Made by a program: the position numbers and the translations under genes
The notes under the pieces: model-generated
The model's input: the letters and a program-made list of their open reading frames with translations, nothing else
Databases searched by the model: none
What the model was told of the DNA's origin: nothing
Part shown: piece after piece, positions 24,258 through 37,790 of the stretch
How the letters are laid out: each line of letters opens with the position of its first letter
Position numbering within the stretch: position 1 is the first letter of the stretch
From: Tenebrio molitor
Lineage: Eukaryota > Arthropoda > Insecta > Coleoptera > Tenebrionidae
Direction of reading: 5' to 3'
DNA length: 64,000 nt
Assembly (NCBI RefSeq): GCF_963966145.1
Contig: NC_091052.1
Span: 14,384,001-14,448,000 of the forward strand

Positions 24258-27200
24258 TCTGTTCGTTCGGTTCGTTTGCGCAATTTGACAATCTCTGCAT
24301 ACACTGTTCATTTGTTCTCTTTCAAAAAAATTTTTACCTCGCATTTACTCCAAGTAAATTTTTAATTTCCTTGCTGTATTGAAACTCGTTTACGAGCGTG
24401 ACAAAGTCCGTTCGTTCGGTCGAAGTGTCGTCCGTTCCTTTGTCACTGTTCTAACGCAGCTAGATAGGTATTACTCGGAAACTCGTAAGGAGATTCTTTG
24501 TTTGTTTTGTTGTACCACTAGTTCATATTTGATTTAGAACGGTTTTTAATTTTTTTTAAATCATACTTATTGCGTGACAAAGTCTGTTCGTTCGGTTCGA
24601 AGAGTTATGAGTGTTGTACTTTTTTTTTCTCGATACTCGAAATACATAAAATGTTATTTTTTGGGCCGTTGCAACGACAGTTCAGACAGTTTTATAAATA
24701 AATTATTTTTTTAAGGTTCTCATCAAGTTTTTCGTGCATCTGTTCGTTTGTAAGCGTTCCAATAAAGCTATAAGAACAGGCTCTTCGTTCGTTTGGTACA
24801 CTCGTGTCTGTTCTTTTTGCATCAGAACCACAAACTCTGGTTTTTAAAAGTAATACTTACAGCATTGCAACTCATTACGAAGTCTGTTCGTTTGGTTTGA
24901 AAAATCATTTATTCCTTCTTGGCAATACACATTTTTCATGCATGTAGTAATAACTTACAATCATGAAAAGGGTCATCTGTTCCTTTGTGACTGTTCTAGT
25001 GGTACTCCTTTTTTTATAAACACAATAAGTATTTAAGCGCTATTCAAATCTGTTCGTTTACTCTTTTGAAAAATTGTTTACTGTTTTTAATTTTTTAAAA
25101 CGTCAAAATCCGTTCGTTTGTTTCTACTTACCAAAAGAATTTAATTGTTTAGTAATTTAATTCAAGGTCATTTTTTTCGGGGAATAACCGATTTTCGTGA
25201 TGAATAGTTTGAAAACTATCCTGTTTTGTTTGATTTTTTAAATGAAAGGGTGGATGTGAAAGATTCCCCGCTGTGTCAAAACCAGAAATCGCTTTCTCCT
25301 TTGGTGATCCTCCGTGAAGGGGGTGAGCGGTCGTGCGAAGTGACCCTCCGAACCGGCGAAACACGGTGAATGCGTGATGAAAATGAAGCCTTTTTGTTTG
25401 TTGTTAATTTTATGGAAATAACACTATCTAGTTCCCGCAAGTGTCGGAACGGCCGCCATAAACATTCCCCTTTAACGCACGCACCCCTGCTGCATGATAT
25501 AATTTTCTAGATGAGTCCCTCAACGGCAATCGGGTTCTAACCGACGATTGTCCATCGCGAGCCAAATGGCCTATAGAAGAGATAGTAGCCATAGTTTGCA
25601 TAACGGGCTATAGCCGGTATATGCGCCATTGTATGGATCGTTTTCTTTTTATGTCGGACCCCTTCTGGTCGAGGGCACATCCTCCGGTCCCGAGGGATGC
25701 GGACTTTTGTTATCCTGGACACGGGAACACCCCCTCCCTACCCTTGTAATTCAAACGATACGTGATTATCATACAACGTTGTTGCCGTGGAAATTTGATG
25801 CATTTTTCACTTTAAATTGAACCGCTCTCATTCTTTTACTGCCGCAGTATCTCAAATATATACTTTTATGGTTCATATTTTTAATTCGCTTTTTTATTTT
25901 GTCCGTTGGAGCGGAATTAAAACACCACCTATCGACGATTCGACCACCGTCCTGAAATTTTTGTCCTCGCAGGAGGAAATTCCTTGCCGCTGATATTATA
26001 CACAGCTTCCGATACCGAATCAAGAACGGCTTCCTGTTCTTGGCGCAACATGTTAATACTGTCAGTAGGTGTGTTGTAAACTTGGTTGTTTATGTACCCT
26101 CGCAGCCATAATCTGAAAGAATTGCTTCGGGAGAACAAAGTGGCAACGCACTCAACGTTTGTTCCCATTCGGTAGTTCTTAAGACCGATTATGGCTTACA
26201 CAATACTGGAAAAGCGACGAGAACCGGTCCAAAAGCTCAAACCACGCCAGAACCTATTGATCATTAAAAAAAAAAAATTATAATTGTAAAACAAACCCGC
26301 AGTGACAACAATAATTATGGTTTTTTGATAACGAAAAAATAAAAAAGCTTGACGGCAACTCCTTTTTATTAAAAAGCATTATTTATGGTACCTGATACAA
26401 GTGGTAGAGGATTAGAAAAAAACACAGAATAAAATTCTAAAATTAGAAAATATAAATTACACCGAGATACATAATTAAGATAGGAACAGGCGTAGAAAAA
26501 CAAACGATAACTTAGAGCTAAAGCAAGCTAAAATAAATGTTCTACGTGTTTCAGTTGTTATGTGTACGAGAACGTAATTTTTTAAATTTTTTCAAGGCAT
26601 TGAGTGAAATCTGTTCGTTTGTGGTTCCAGTGACAGTCCACATTTTTTAAATTCGGTAGATTCTTGTCAAGACTGTTCGTTTATTCCATCCGATGTTGTT
26701 TCGTTTGGGACTCTTCAACTAAACTACACAAAATCAAAATTGTTTGTTCTATAAAAAAAAATGGCAATGAAAGATTTTAATTTTTTAAAAACGATTTTAT
26801 TTTGCTCTACTCATTTCTAAACGTTGAAAAAATATGTTCGTTTGTTACGTCTGAAGGTATTTCACACATTCCGTTTCTTTACTTTTCATTTACTCTGCAC
26901 AATTTTTTTTACATGCATTTCACTATTTTATTCATTTTTTGATTTTTAATAATACTTAAACTACTTTCATAAAACTTTCGTTTGATTCGTTCATTTAATG
27001 GAGAGTAATCATTATTTACAGTAAGAGTGAGGAAGCCAAGCTTTCGGTCACGTGAACTGCAGAGCTGAGTGGATGATGCAATTCAAGTGAACGAAAGCGG
27101 CCTTACTCTCGAGTGCTGTTTGGTTTTGTTCGATACCTCCTTAGAAAGGAGTGTGTAACTTTGTATTCAAAATTTTAAATAAAAATAAATGACATTTTTG

Positions 27201-28455
27201 GATGAGTCTGTTGCAATGGGAAAAAATAAAATATATACCTACAAAATAAACAAACTTCTCTAACGGTCAATAAAGTGGTTGTGTGCACGCTGTGGAAATG
27301 GATGATATGTGATATTGCGTTATCAGAATAAATCGGAAACATTTTAAAAATTATGCGTAAAAGAAAACCAGTGAACGAAAGTGAAGTGAATGAAAGCGAA
27401 ACCTTCACTCACTAACTTTCTAGGAGGTATCGAACAAAACATTTTAAACTGTTCGTTGTTATGTTTCAAGTTTTTCAGTACAATGCGTTTTTGTGTGTGC
27501 GGTCTCAAAGTGAAAAAATAAGAGAAATTGATTATTTCATTGTTTTCAAAACAAGATTTAATGTGTCGTCATTTCTAATCTTAAAAGAAAATTGTTTGGT
27601 TGATTTGCAACAACTGTTGCAATGCCACTATCTACACAATTTTGAAAATAAACTTTATAAGAAAGACCTGGAAGAAACTAAAGACAAGAAAATGTCATAT
27701 TTCTGGTTTTGCCCCACAAGTTTGGCAAAGTCTGTTCGTTATCTATTTGAAATTATCTTGGTTCACGTAATAATTTCCAAAGGACGTGTAAACTTTCTTA
27801 AATCTCTTCATAAAATTATTTACTGTCGCGGTACTAATGTAAGTGTGTTCGAGACGTAATCTGTTCCCTCGCAGCTACTCCCAAGACATATTTTTCATAG
27901 CGCTACTTATAAAAAACTGTTCGTTTGTTTCATGATACACAAATCTCAGTCGTGATGAAAATGGGAGATTGAGGTTGTTCGTTTACTCGATTTTGTACCA
28001 CAATCCATTACACGAATCTTTCGAAAACCTCACTCTGACACAAATTCAAAACCTTCAAAGTTTGTTTGTTTGTAAGTACTGTAAAAAACTCGGCAAAGTC
28101 TGTTCGTTTATTTTGTTTGAAGTAGTCGAGTGTAATCCGATCAGCCGTTCCAACAGTGAATAAGAAAAACACTTTTCCGATTTCGCTCGAAATTTCCCAG
28201 TTCGTTATCTTTCCAGGTGAAATTAAAATTGTATTTTCATTTTTGGAAAAGTCCGTTCGTTTGTTCAGGTCCAGGTGATTAATTCAGAATGTTTTGGATG
28301 AGATCGAGAAATTGTTTGATCGATAAAATTTGATCTGTTCGTTTGTGGCGTGAGTGTGGAGGTAAAATGAAGAATTTTCGATTGTCTCGCGGCCGTTAAT
28401 CCCATCCTGCAGCTCCCGTCGGGGTCTCCTCGTCTGTTCGTTCGTTCCTTTGAGG
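24258..28455 (+). repeat. Dispersed array of CTGTTCGTTTG motifs
   Basis: The 7-mer GTTCGTT occurs about 20 times, all on the + strand, within 4.2 kb. It usually sits in a longer phrase AAAGTCTGTTCGTTTGGTT. Examples lie near 24261, 24411, 24586, 24742, 24888, 25054, 25112, 26611, 26674, 26838, 27736, 27918, 28100, 28255, 28336 and 28434. Spacing is irregular, mostly 60-250 bp. No copies lie between about 25.12 and 26.60 kb, where a transposase remnant sits. It looks like a heavily decayed tandem repeat; a motif cluster with regulatory function is the alternative. Confidence 0.75.
25929..26168 (-). pseudogene. Transposase C-terminal fragment (Tc1/mariner-like)
   Basis: The minus strand encodes GYINNQVYNTPTDSINMLRQ followed by a helical segment with AVLDSVSEAV. 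This resembles the region after the last catalytic acid in insect mariner/Tc1-like transposases (DFFLWGYLKxxVYxxxPTTLEELxxxI). The expected LWGY reads LWLRGY here. No DDE core is present nearby, so this is a remnant. It lies in the 1.5-kb stretch that interrupts the GTTCGTT array, consistent with insertion there. Confidence 0.6.
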
Positions 28456-28619
28456 CCGTTCTAATGGAAAAGAGTAGTTCGTTGGTCGGGATGAAGAGGC
28501 GTACGGCCGGAGTCGTCAACTAGATACAACATGTATAGTGCATTTTATCGTAATCGAATACTTTCCGGGTAGGCCGTTCAGTGCAGGTATAACAACAGAG
28601 CGGAGTATTCCCGGATCCC

Positions 28620-29110
28620 ACTCGGGAGTCGTGCCGCCGATATGATGTCATCTCATCATATAACCACTCCATTGCCCTGGAGCGGTGACGCCCGTTCCCG
28701 AACGCTCTCGCTGCTCCTTTTTATTAAGGGAACGTCCTCGACCGTTCCCGCCGTATATTTATAAATTATTGTGAGCAATTCCCCAAACCCTAAATTAATT
28801 TGACCCGTTGTGCGATGAGTTATGGCCTCGTATCCATTAGGTGGCATATTGCCAGGCGATTGCAGCGCTTTGGCGGCGTAATTAGAAAGCCTCATCGCAC
28901 AGCGGCGCTCGATGGCGGCCGGAATGTAATTAATAAAGAATTTAGCCGCCGCAGCTCCTCGCAAATGGCCCGGAATATCCAGGAATGCCCCGATATTAAA
29001 GTTAATTTTTATGCCAGCGGAGACAAAGTCGCCGAAGAATACGTCAACGACATCTGTTGCCGACAAGACGTCGTTCATCACGTGCAAACGTCGCTACCAA
29101 TCACGGCGCG
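28620..29110. other. GC-richer islet in intron 2
   Basis: A block of higher complexity and GC content, with GCCGCCGATATGATG near 28632 and several GCGGC and GGCCGG words. Open frames on both strands (for example + 28800-29225) show no protein family. It could be an enhancer or Polycomb-type element, by inference only. Confidence 0.3.
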
Positions 29111-32100
29111 GTCCACACACCGACTGCTTCACACGCAACACACCCACTTCCAATTAGTGTATTCATTTTTTTTTTTTGACCATCGCGCAATAAATTTGTC
29201 AGGATATTCATTCGACTCTAATTAATTATACAGATTAGACACGATCTGCGCACATGATTAAGATTGCACCTTTCTAAGCTAATTAAGCAATTTTTTTCCA
29301 AATTACCGTCTCGGAACGATTTTCAGTTTCGACCAGGTTTTCCACATTTTTGGGTCACTCCCGCAGAGAAAACTCCCAAGATTTAGACGTCTTCAGGGAT
29401 TCGACTTTAATTAAATCTCTTATCTCGGACTTAAGTCGTAAATAATGGCGATGACATTAAGGAAATTAAAAAATGAGAACTTGAAGATTAAATTATGAGA
29501 TGGGACAGGACGTAGGAGTAAATTAAGGTCCGCAAGCTTGTATTGTTCGAAATCTTGCGGCTAAAATAAGAGAATGATACAAGTTTTTGAAAATCTTATT
29601 TTAATTTATTCAAATTCGATTGGATCACACGATGGAAATAAAAATAAATGACGTGTGCTCAGCTGGTGAGTTAAGGATCGCAGAGGGGTCTGAATCGAGG
29701 GATAAATTTAAACTTAATTATTCTACGAAATTAATGTAAGTGTAAATTATTGCCGTAGGGGTTGAGATTTATTTAGACAATAGGAGCTGGTGTTTGCTGT
29801 CTTGGTAATTTGCAAATGTGCACTGTGTTATCTCGTCCAGACAACAGACACGGTGATGGTGTATCTCGACGACGTAAAGTGGGTCCGCAGATGGAGCCTT
29901 GCGGGTTGTCGAGTGTCGCCGGGGAAGGATCTGAAACAGAAATAAGAATGAAATGGGGAATATCGCGAGAAAGGATGGACCAAGTTTGGGAACTATCTAA
30001 GATGATTGGAATAGAAATGTTCCAATAAAAAACTTCTGAAACAAGCGAGATAACGGAGAGTCGAGGCATTAGAGGGCAATAAAATATTGAGGATTTTGAA
30101 GATCAGGACGTAAAATAGAGAATTAAATATTTGTGGCAACAGTTGAAGAGAAGAGTGGTGGTGTAAGTGGGTCCGGCAGCAAAACAATCAGTTTAAATGG
30201 ATCGTCTGTCCAGCGTGCATAAGCTGGGCAATTTTCGGGCGTTGCTCTCTGAAATCAGTAGTCGTTGGGGTCGCGCTCCGTCTTGTTAATTGCGTTTGGA
30301 GTTTTTGTCGAGGGAGCGCGACGGTTTCATAATTCGAATCATATTTTCGGATCTAATTTGGCAATTGGCGTGCATCTTCCAACCCCGGGGGTTTACACAG
30401 GCTCGGTTCGGCGTCATTAGACTATCAACCGTCATTATCTCGCACCTCGAACGCACTCTGTGTCTGCCTTAAACAGCGGCAAAATGGCGATAAAGTTACG
30501 CGAAATGGCTCCTTTACGCGTGTTTATGTATCCTTATAGCTTTCAATGTTCATGTTCTCAAGTTGCGCACCAAAGTGTCTAACCTACATTACACCGGTCC
30601 ATAATCTCCAGCTATCAAGCCGCTTAATCAAAACGCAACACCCCGGAACCGTGGACGGGGCGTCCGATCGGCTAATCCGGGCCCGGAACATTTTTAATAA
30701 TCTTTCCCAGACCGGCCGAATATTTACCTCGATTCCCTCGTTCAATTCGAGGTAATGGGGCCCGGAGTCGCCGTAAACACGGCGAAATTCGCCCCGTTCC
30801 GACTTAAACATTTAATCTTTCCACGTACACCCGGATTCCTCCGGTTTATTAAAATATTCATATTAGTGGTGGGGCGGCGTTTAAGTCGGGGGTTAGTTTC
30901 TGATTTCGGTTAGTTAGCCCCGTCGCAAAACATATAATTAAGCACGTTCGGGCGAGTCATGCGATATGTAAATGAAAGCTCCGCCAGGATCAAATTCGGT
31001 AAGTCACGCGAGCTTTCAACCGTTAATGCTACCATAAAGTACCTGGATTACTGCGGTTACAAAGCTAATACCATGTAATGGGTCTTGTTATAGAGTGCCG
31101 GCCCGCTGAGCCTCTATGTGTGATAATTTGATAATATTAGACCGTTATTGAGGGTAATCGCCTTGATATTTCATAACGCGTTATTGCGTCCGACATGCTA
31201 CGCATGTTTCGCTATTTATTAAATTGTTTTCGTCTTATCGTTTTTATCGGCGGTTCTTTTTTATTTCTTCATTTGCACCGGACCGAGACCGGCCCGACCC
31301 CCCGGTCAAAACTCCCAATTCGTTCCCCACATCGTGTGTGCCAATTAAAAATATTTTACATTATCTTCTCACGTAACATTCTAATTAGTTCGCTTCGACT
31401 CGCACCCGAACAATTAAATTATTCCGACAACTGTAAAACCACCGACCAACTGACGTTCGTTTCCCATTTGCAAATAAATCGCTTCCGATACGATCGGGAA
31501 TAGTTTTGTACTCATTTGAATAATTTTCGAAAGACGACCAACGAAAAAATCGCTCGCTGATTTATCGAAGAAGAGAAAACGTTTTAATGGAGGCGAGTGT
31601 GGAAATGCTTGTTTTGGATTCGGTTTCGGGGAAAATTCGTCGAATAACTTTATGGTTTGTAAGCATTTGCTTGTTTAGATCGGAGATTGTGGCAAAAAAT
31701 TGCTTCTTGCTCGTGTACGACATGAGGAATGACTCTCCACACGAGGAATTTTTTTAACATCGCTGTTCCTGATAAAATACACCTGCACAACGTACACCAA
31801 ATGGACTCATTTAATTAATTATCATTATTTATAGCTCTGAAGCTTTTTCTTTTAATTTTTTCAGGATTAATTTATGAAAAGAGTAATTTTACGTACCCAC
31901 AAGCGGACGAAAAGTAAGTCTTTTTCGGACGGTGACAAAACCGATAATTGTCCTCTCACCATACATTACGTAAATAAGTAAAAACATTGCAGATATTAAA
32001 TTTCCGGTTTTTATTGGCAAGCTGATTACGAACACTTAAACAAATAATTGTTAATGTGTATTAATAAATTTATCTATTTGAACGAGGAGACAAAATAAAT

Positions 32101-34688
32101 TTGTAAGTTTTGCAATGATGTGTTTTACTTTGTAGTTCGTGCGTTTGCCTAAAAAATTTAATGTGCGCCTCGGCTGCGCGCCTCGGCCAGAAAACTCAGA
32201 CTCGGACGAAAAAAACGCACTTTTTGGCCTTGATACACAAATAACACATTGTCTTCTGGTTAAATGTGCGTCTTTCAGTAGAAAAAAATCGGAAGTAGGT
32301 TTTTGTATTAGGTATTTCTTGCGTGAATGAGCTTCAAATAAAGCTCTGAACGCACCAAATTAAGAATTCAAATAAGTTCCAAGACAAGATTTCTTATTTG
32401 AATGAATGAAAAATCAAATCATTATGATATACATAGATGCCAATTACTTTCTGATTAGGTAATTATCAGTGGCTAGGTCTTCAACGTTACAAAATAGTTC
32501 TGATTTGACTGGAATTTTATGGATCATTAAAGATTTAATTCCTTGCTGGGCCATTGTAGGAAGGATCCGGTGATTCATTAATCGAAAAGAAATGGCTCTG
32601 TTATCTGAACTGTTCCGGTTCGGATCGAGCCTTATCAGAACAGGATGCAAGAGAAAACATTTTTTTAGAAAGGACGAATAGTTTGTCAGTCGATTTAATT
32701 ATCGCGCGTCAGCAGGAGCAGCAATAGAATAATTCCGTGTTGGGGCCAAATCCACAATTTCTAGTTGAAAATTACTTATACTGTTCGCTTAAATATTAAC
32801 ATAACGCGACCGTTATAACGTCCGTTTGGCGCACAAACTCAAATTTCATCTGCATAACTAGTTGGAGCGCACCTCATGTGGAGGTGAAATTTTCATGGAA
32901 GCAATTTTCTTTCTATAAAAGCTCATCGGGTCTCGAAGAACTCGCGATAAATTCCCATCTCGTTAATAATGCAGGTGGAATTAATCTGCGGTGGGCCAGG
33001 ACTTCGAGGCCGTTAATCAGGGAGGTGCACGAAGACGGCCAATCCTAGGTGCATTGTTGTTTCCAAGACAAATGTTCTGGGCTCGACCCGGTCGTAAACA
33101 ACGGCAGACATTGACTCAGGTGCCGTCCGGGGCTAACCTCGCCCACCCTCCACTAAATCACGTGCATTATTGAACAATGGGGCTAAACTTCGACCACCGC
33201 CGCAATTACAACATGGCGCCAGGCTGATTCACCCTCGCGGGGCTTAATCCGGGAAGAGTTATCCCGCAGACTTTTAAATTAGTTTTAAATTTGAAAGGGG
33301 AGCTGCACACTAAATTTCAATTAGTGAACCTTCGCCGCCATTCTAAATTTCAATTCGGGCCCGTGTTCTCGATACGCCGTAAATCAGGCGATAATGATGG
33401 CGATACAAATTTGTTGCTGTCGATCGCTCATTTAAATTTCTATTGATCGACGTCGTTAGATTTTAAGTGCTCACCTTGTCAGGACTCGAGTGCCACTCGA
33501 ACTTCTTAACACTCGCTACTCACTACTGCTCGTAAACAAATCGATCGGGACAAAATCTCTATGCAAATTTTTCCAAAATACTCCCATAACGTCTTATCTT
33601 CGATTCTTGGCTTGTTTATTTGCTGATTTGGCGCCGCTCCTGTCGCCTTTTAATTGGACGATTTTGCCACTCGGTGAATATTCAAAGCGTGTGGTAAAAT
33701 TTTTGGGGACTGCTGCTCCATAAAGATTTCACGGGGTCCATAATGGCCGCTAAAAGCGCAACTTCCCGAGCTAGGATTTTTACAAAAGTTGAAATGGTGC
33801 GACCAATAGTGGACACTTGGCGAGGGAGCTTTGTCAAATAAGCGAAAGCTCAACAGGTGTTTCATTAAAAAAATTAACGATGTCGTTGCTGAAGAATAAA
33901 ATTAATTGGGCGAAATTCGTATAATTTAGCCCACCAAAAAAAAAACAGATTTGTGATGGAATGTTTCACTGGTTGTGGAACAACATGAGTGTTTTGATAC
34001 GGTGTTAGTCATTTAAATGTTACTGGTGCACAAGAGGACTATATATGGAAGATTGCACTGACATTTTAAAAGTTCTTGTGAGTATCCGACAAGTTATTAA
34101 CATGTTTATTTTATCTGTAAATTTGTACCGTTCTGTGGAGTCCAAATAAATTGACGTTCACTTTATTTCAAATCAAATTATTTTCAAGAAGAATTAACGA
34201 AATACATATTAAGAGAATTTTTTAACCAAGCAAGCATCTGAAAGCTTGCTTGGAATCATTTAAAAACTATAAAAAGGATCTGTTTAGGACTAATAAATTA
34301 TTGAATTGAAATTTGAAGCTATTTTTTTCTTTTTTCAAAAGCAACTTATAACAATCAAGAAGAGACAAATTTTTTGACCTATAAAATGCTAGAGATCTTT
34401 TACAAGGAACATCTTCTAACAAGATTCATCATTGTCTAATACAAGAAAACGAAAAGAACAATTTGCAGTTGTATCTTCGTGTTCTAAAATAATTTTGTGA
34501 CCGACAAAATGTCTGAAGGTTTCTACTAGAAGAGAAATTACGTGCTTGGAAGATTAATCTACTACAAAAAAAATTTTAAAACCTATCACGATTCTAGATC
34601 TAGATGAGGAATTATCAAATCATCAGTCGAAAATTTGAATCCAGGAGATTTCGATTATTTTCCAAAATAAGAGAAAAATGAGAAAAAC
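29111..34688. other. Intron 2 segment, no distinct feature
   Basis: Mixed intronic sequence. The 30.2-31.5 kb and 32.9-33.4 kb stretches are less AT-rich and of higher complexity, compatible with conserved regulatory DNA. A CG-rich snippet at 32163-32188 (GCGCCTCGGCTGCGCGCCTCGG) is isolated. No gene or RNA gene recognised. Confidence 0.35.
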
Positions 34689-34690
34689 TA

Positions 34691-35187
34691 CACTGACCGG
34701 CACAAAAAACGACTCATTATGATTTCTTTAATAAATGATCTTGAAATTGTATTTGTGCTTATTTTTCTTTATTATAGTTAAATTACGATATTTTCAATGA
34801 TCGGGAGTGCTACGGTCACCATGGCAACCGAATTGTTTTGTTTAAATAAATTATTAGAAAATTTGCGCTACTTCCATATTGTGTTTTTGTCGGTTGATTT
34901 ACATGTTAAAAAATTTAATTTGACAATACGATATACCTATTAATTCAAAATGCTGTTCAAATTTTGGCAATTTTTTATAACATAATTGTTTTTCTAAAAA
35001 ATTACTTTTTTTTTCATAAAATTTTATTTCCTGTGTTTAATGTTTTGTTTGTCGGATATTCTTTGGCAAAGAATAACTTAAATAACATTATCAAAACAAC
35101 ATGATATCAAATTTTTTTTCTAAAACAGTGAATTACTTAATTATATTAATAAAATTCAAAGTGAGTCGTTTTTTGTGCCGGTCAGTG
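34691..35187. mobile_element. Tc1/mariner-type MITE with 26-bp perfect TIRs
   Basis: Perfect 26-bp terminal inverted repeats lie at 34691-34716 and 35162-35187, beginning CACTGACCGGCACAAAAAAC. Both ends are flanked by TA (34689-34690 and 35188-35189), the target duplication of Tc1/mariner elements. The 497-bp interior is AT-rich and encodes no transposase. It is non-autonomous; the perfect TIRs suggest fairly recent insertion. Confidence 0.9.
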
Positions 35188-35401
35188 TATTTAAGACTTC
35201 GTTTGAAAGAAAAATTACATTGTTACAAAATTAAAAAAAAAGTAATTTCCATCCAAAAATGTAGCTTTGATAATACATATACCTACGGATTCCTAGATTC
35301 AAAAAAATTGTAACGAAGATCTTCTAATTTTCTTCTGGAATAACATTAAAAGTAATTTGGAGGGAACAAATGTACAAAGATTTAAAAAAAATATACTGTT
35401 T

Positions 35402-35562
35402 TCTCAATTTGGTTGTAGGTCGTAAAATTGTATGGTACTTTAGGTTAAAGATCTTGCGGGTAATATTTTAAGCAGGGTCCCAATCTTTTCAAATCCAAAC
35501 ATTGTGCCCGTTAATCGCTCATAATATGCAATAAAATTTTACGACCTACAACGAAATTGAGA
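35402..35562. mobile_element. Short inverted-repeat element (MITE-like)
   Basis: The left arm TCTCAATTTGGTTGTAGGTC (continuing to 35433) matches the reverse complement of the right arm (35531-35562) at about 30 of 32 positions. The loop is about 97 bp. No coding sequence and no clear target duplication. Most likely a small MITE. Confidence 0.7.
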
Positions 35563-35569
35563 TAACAAT

Positions 35570-37790
35570 ACACTTTTTGAAGACAGATTTCTTTTTACAA
35601 GCTTCATCTAACGAAAGAGATTGTAGTTTTAATTAAAATCAAGAATTAATATTTCAGTTTGTGCCGGAAAAGAAAATTTAAGATTTTGGTCGATTAGTTA
35701 ATAAGTGTGTTCTTCTCTAGAACAGTTCAAACCCGATATTGTTGGCCTGTTGAATTTATGATTTTGATTTTTTCAGGTGCACTTGTGTAAATCTGTGTGA
35801 GTTGTTACCGCCAAAGCAACCTCCACATGAAACAATGTGCTGTAACCGTAAATCACGGTTTATGTGTTCTTAGCCGATTTTATAGGTGGTTACTACAGTT
35901 AACTCTAACTATTAAGACAGTCCTGCAGATGGGACAAAGTGGATAATTATGTAACTGGTTGTGTCTCGGCTTTGAACATCTCAAAAAAAGGAAAATATCG
36001 ATTTTCTAACTAAAGTGGAAGAGGATCGCGGATCACAATAAATAAATCGTCCGGTAAGATATTCCAGCTGGATTTTCCGTTACGAAATAGCTTTTATCAC
36101 GTCCATAACAATCTCGTGCGAGTTAAGAAAAACCATTAAGAGTAAATTGTGACAGATGCAAATCGTCGGTATGAACACGCTAATGGTTAACAAGTACAGT
36201 TATCCTGAAAAATTATACCAGTTAAGCAGTCAAATAAATAAAAGGCGAATAGTAATGGTCGGCTAAGCCGCCATTTCGCAAGCCACTTATATTGAATTTT
36301 AATGTCGGCCGAGTCGTTTAATTAAATCCAACAAGGAAACGATCTTACTGGTCCCGATTGTGCGACGTTTCCATCAAAACCGGTCTATTTTTATTTGGGA
36401 ATTTGGACGGATGCAAGTGCATCCCAAAAATAGGAAAATGGGTCAGAGCTGCACGCATCATCATGATGAACCCTCCTCTCATATTTCCGATTTTGTCCGC
36501 TGAAAAAGTGCAATGCAATTTTCCATGAATATTGATAAAGTGTAGACGGTTGCGCCGGTTTTAATGCAGATGGTGGCTGGAACGTGTGCAATAATTCCCA
36601 GCCCCTGCAACCCCCGACTCTCAATCGATAACGAGATAGCTTCAAATGTTTCACTAGCCAAACTGCTGCCAGGAGCGTCGTAAATGTTTGGATTCTTTGT
36701 TTCGAAGCTAACCCCATAGATACAAATCCCTTATTCGCTACCTCCACAATTTGTACTCAGTATTATATTGTGATTGCTCAACAGTCAAAAGATAGCAATC
36801 TAACTGAAAGAAACAGTAATCCAGGACGGATATCGCCAGCGCAGGAGTGGAAATCCTGCTGTTGTGAACGCACTCTGCTGGTGCAGTTTCCAAAAATTTT
36901 GACCGGAGTCGTGGTCGACCGTGGGAAGGAAGCTTTAAGCTCGTCGAAACAAAAGCTCATCAATTAAGATTTTGACAGTTTAATAATTGTGTTATTGTCC
37001 CTCGTTAGATAGGAAAGTCGGTACTATTTTTAGAGTAGTCGTAAATCATGGGGCGTAAGCAGAAGCAGTTGTTAGATTTACACGTCATGTAATGAGATGT
37101 TTACGATGTCGTTAAAACCGGAGGTGTTTCGGGCCGTGTACGGAAGAGCGAAGGCAACGGTCGCCTCCCGGTGGTGCGCCACCCCGACGCCGATTGCAAC
37201 GATGCACCAGTTATCTCGCTAACAAAAATATGTAGCAATAGACGCCAAGCCGGCGATATTTATAGCACAGTTTGGCCTTTTCCCCACAGTTACCGAGCCC
37301 GAGATTAAAACCCATAACTTATATTTTATTTTGCCCTTTCTGTCTTGTGCGGTCGGTTGCCCCCGAGAAAGTTTTTCGCGACTCGCCGAGCTCCGCCGGC
37401 TTTTCGTTCGACCCTAATGACTTACGAAACTTCTCGAGGAGTAGTTACTGCAAGAAGTTAGCCAACACATTTACCAAATAAATTAGCTTTTACAACGCGC
37501 GCTGAATTCAATTTTTTCCGGATATTTGATGCCGATTCGCCCCTTCGCACCCGACTAATCGCCCAACAAAGGCAAACATTTCGACACTTTTGCCACCCCA
37601 ACGGGGACCCTCCACCGTCTCAACAAAACGCTCTCTTCCAGCCAGGTCTGGCCAAAAAGTCTTCACAATAATATTTTTTTCACAAAACTTGCGAAAATCT
37701 TTGCAGTAACATTGATAACAGAAATATTAAGCTGGGAGTTGTTGCTTTTTTTTTGTTCGAATTCGCAGTGCGGCACTGCAGCCGTGTGCA
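35570..37790. other. Intron 2 segment, no distinct feature
   Basis: Mixed intronic sequence without recognisable coding or RNA features. Short open frames on the minus strand around 36.4-36.7 kb have no domain. Confidence 0.35.
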
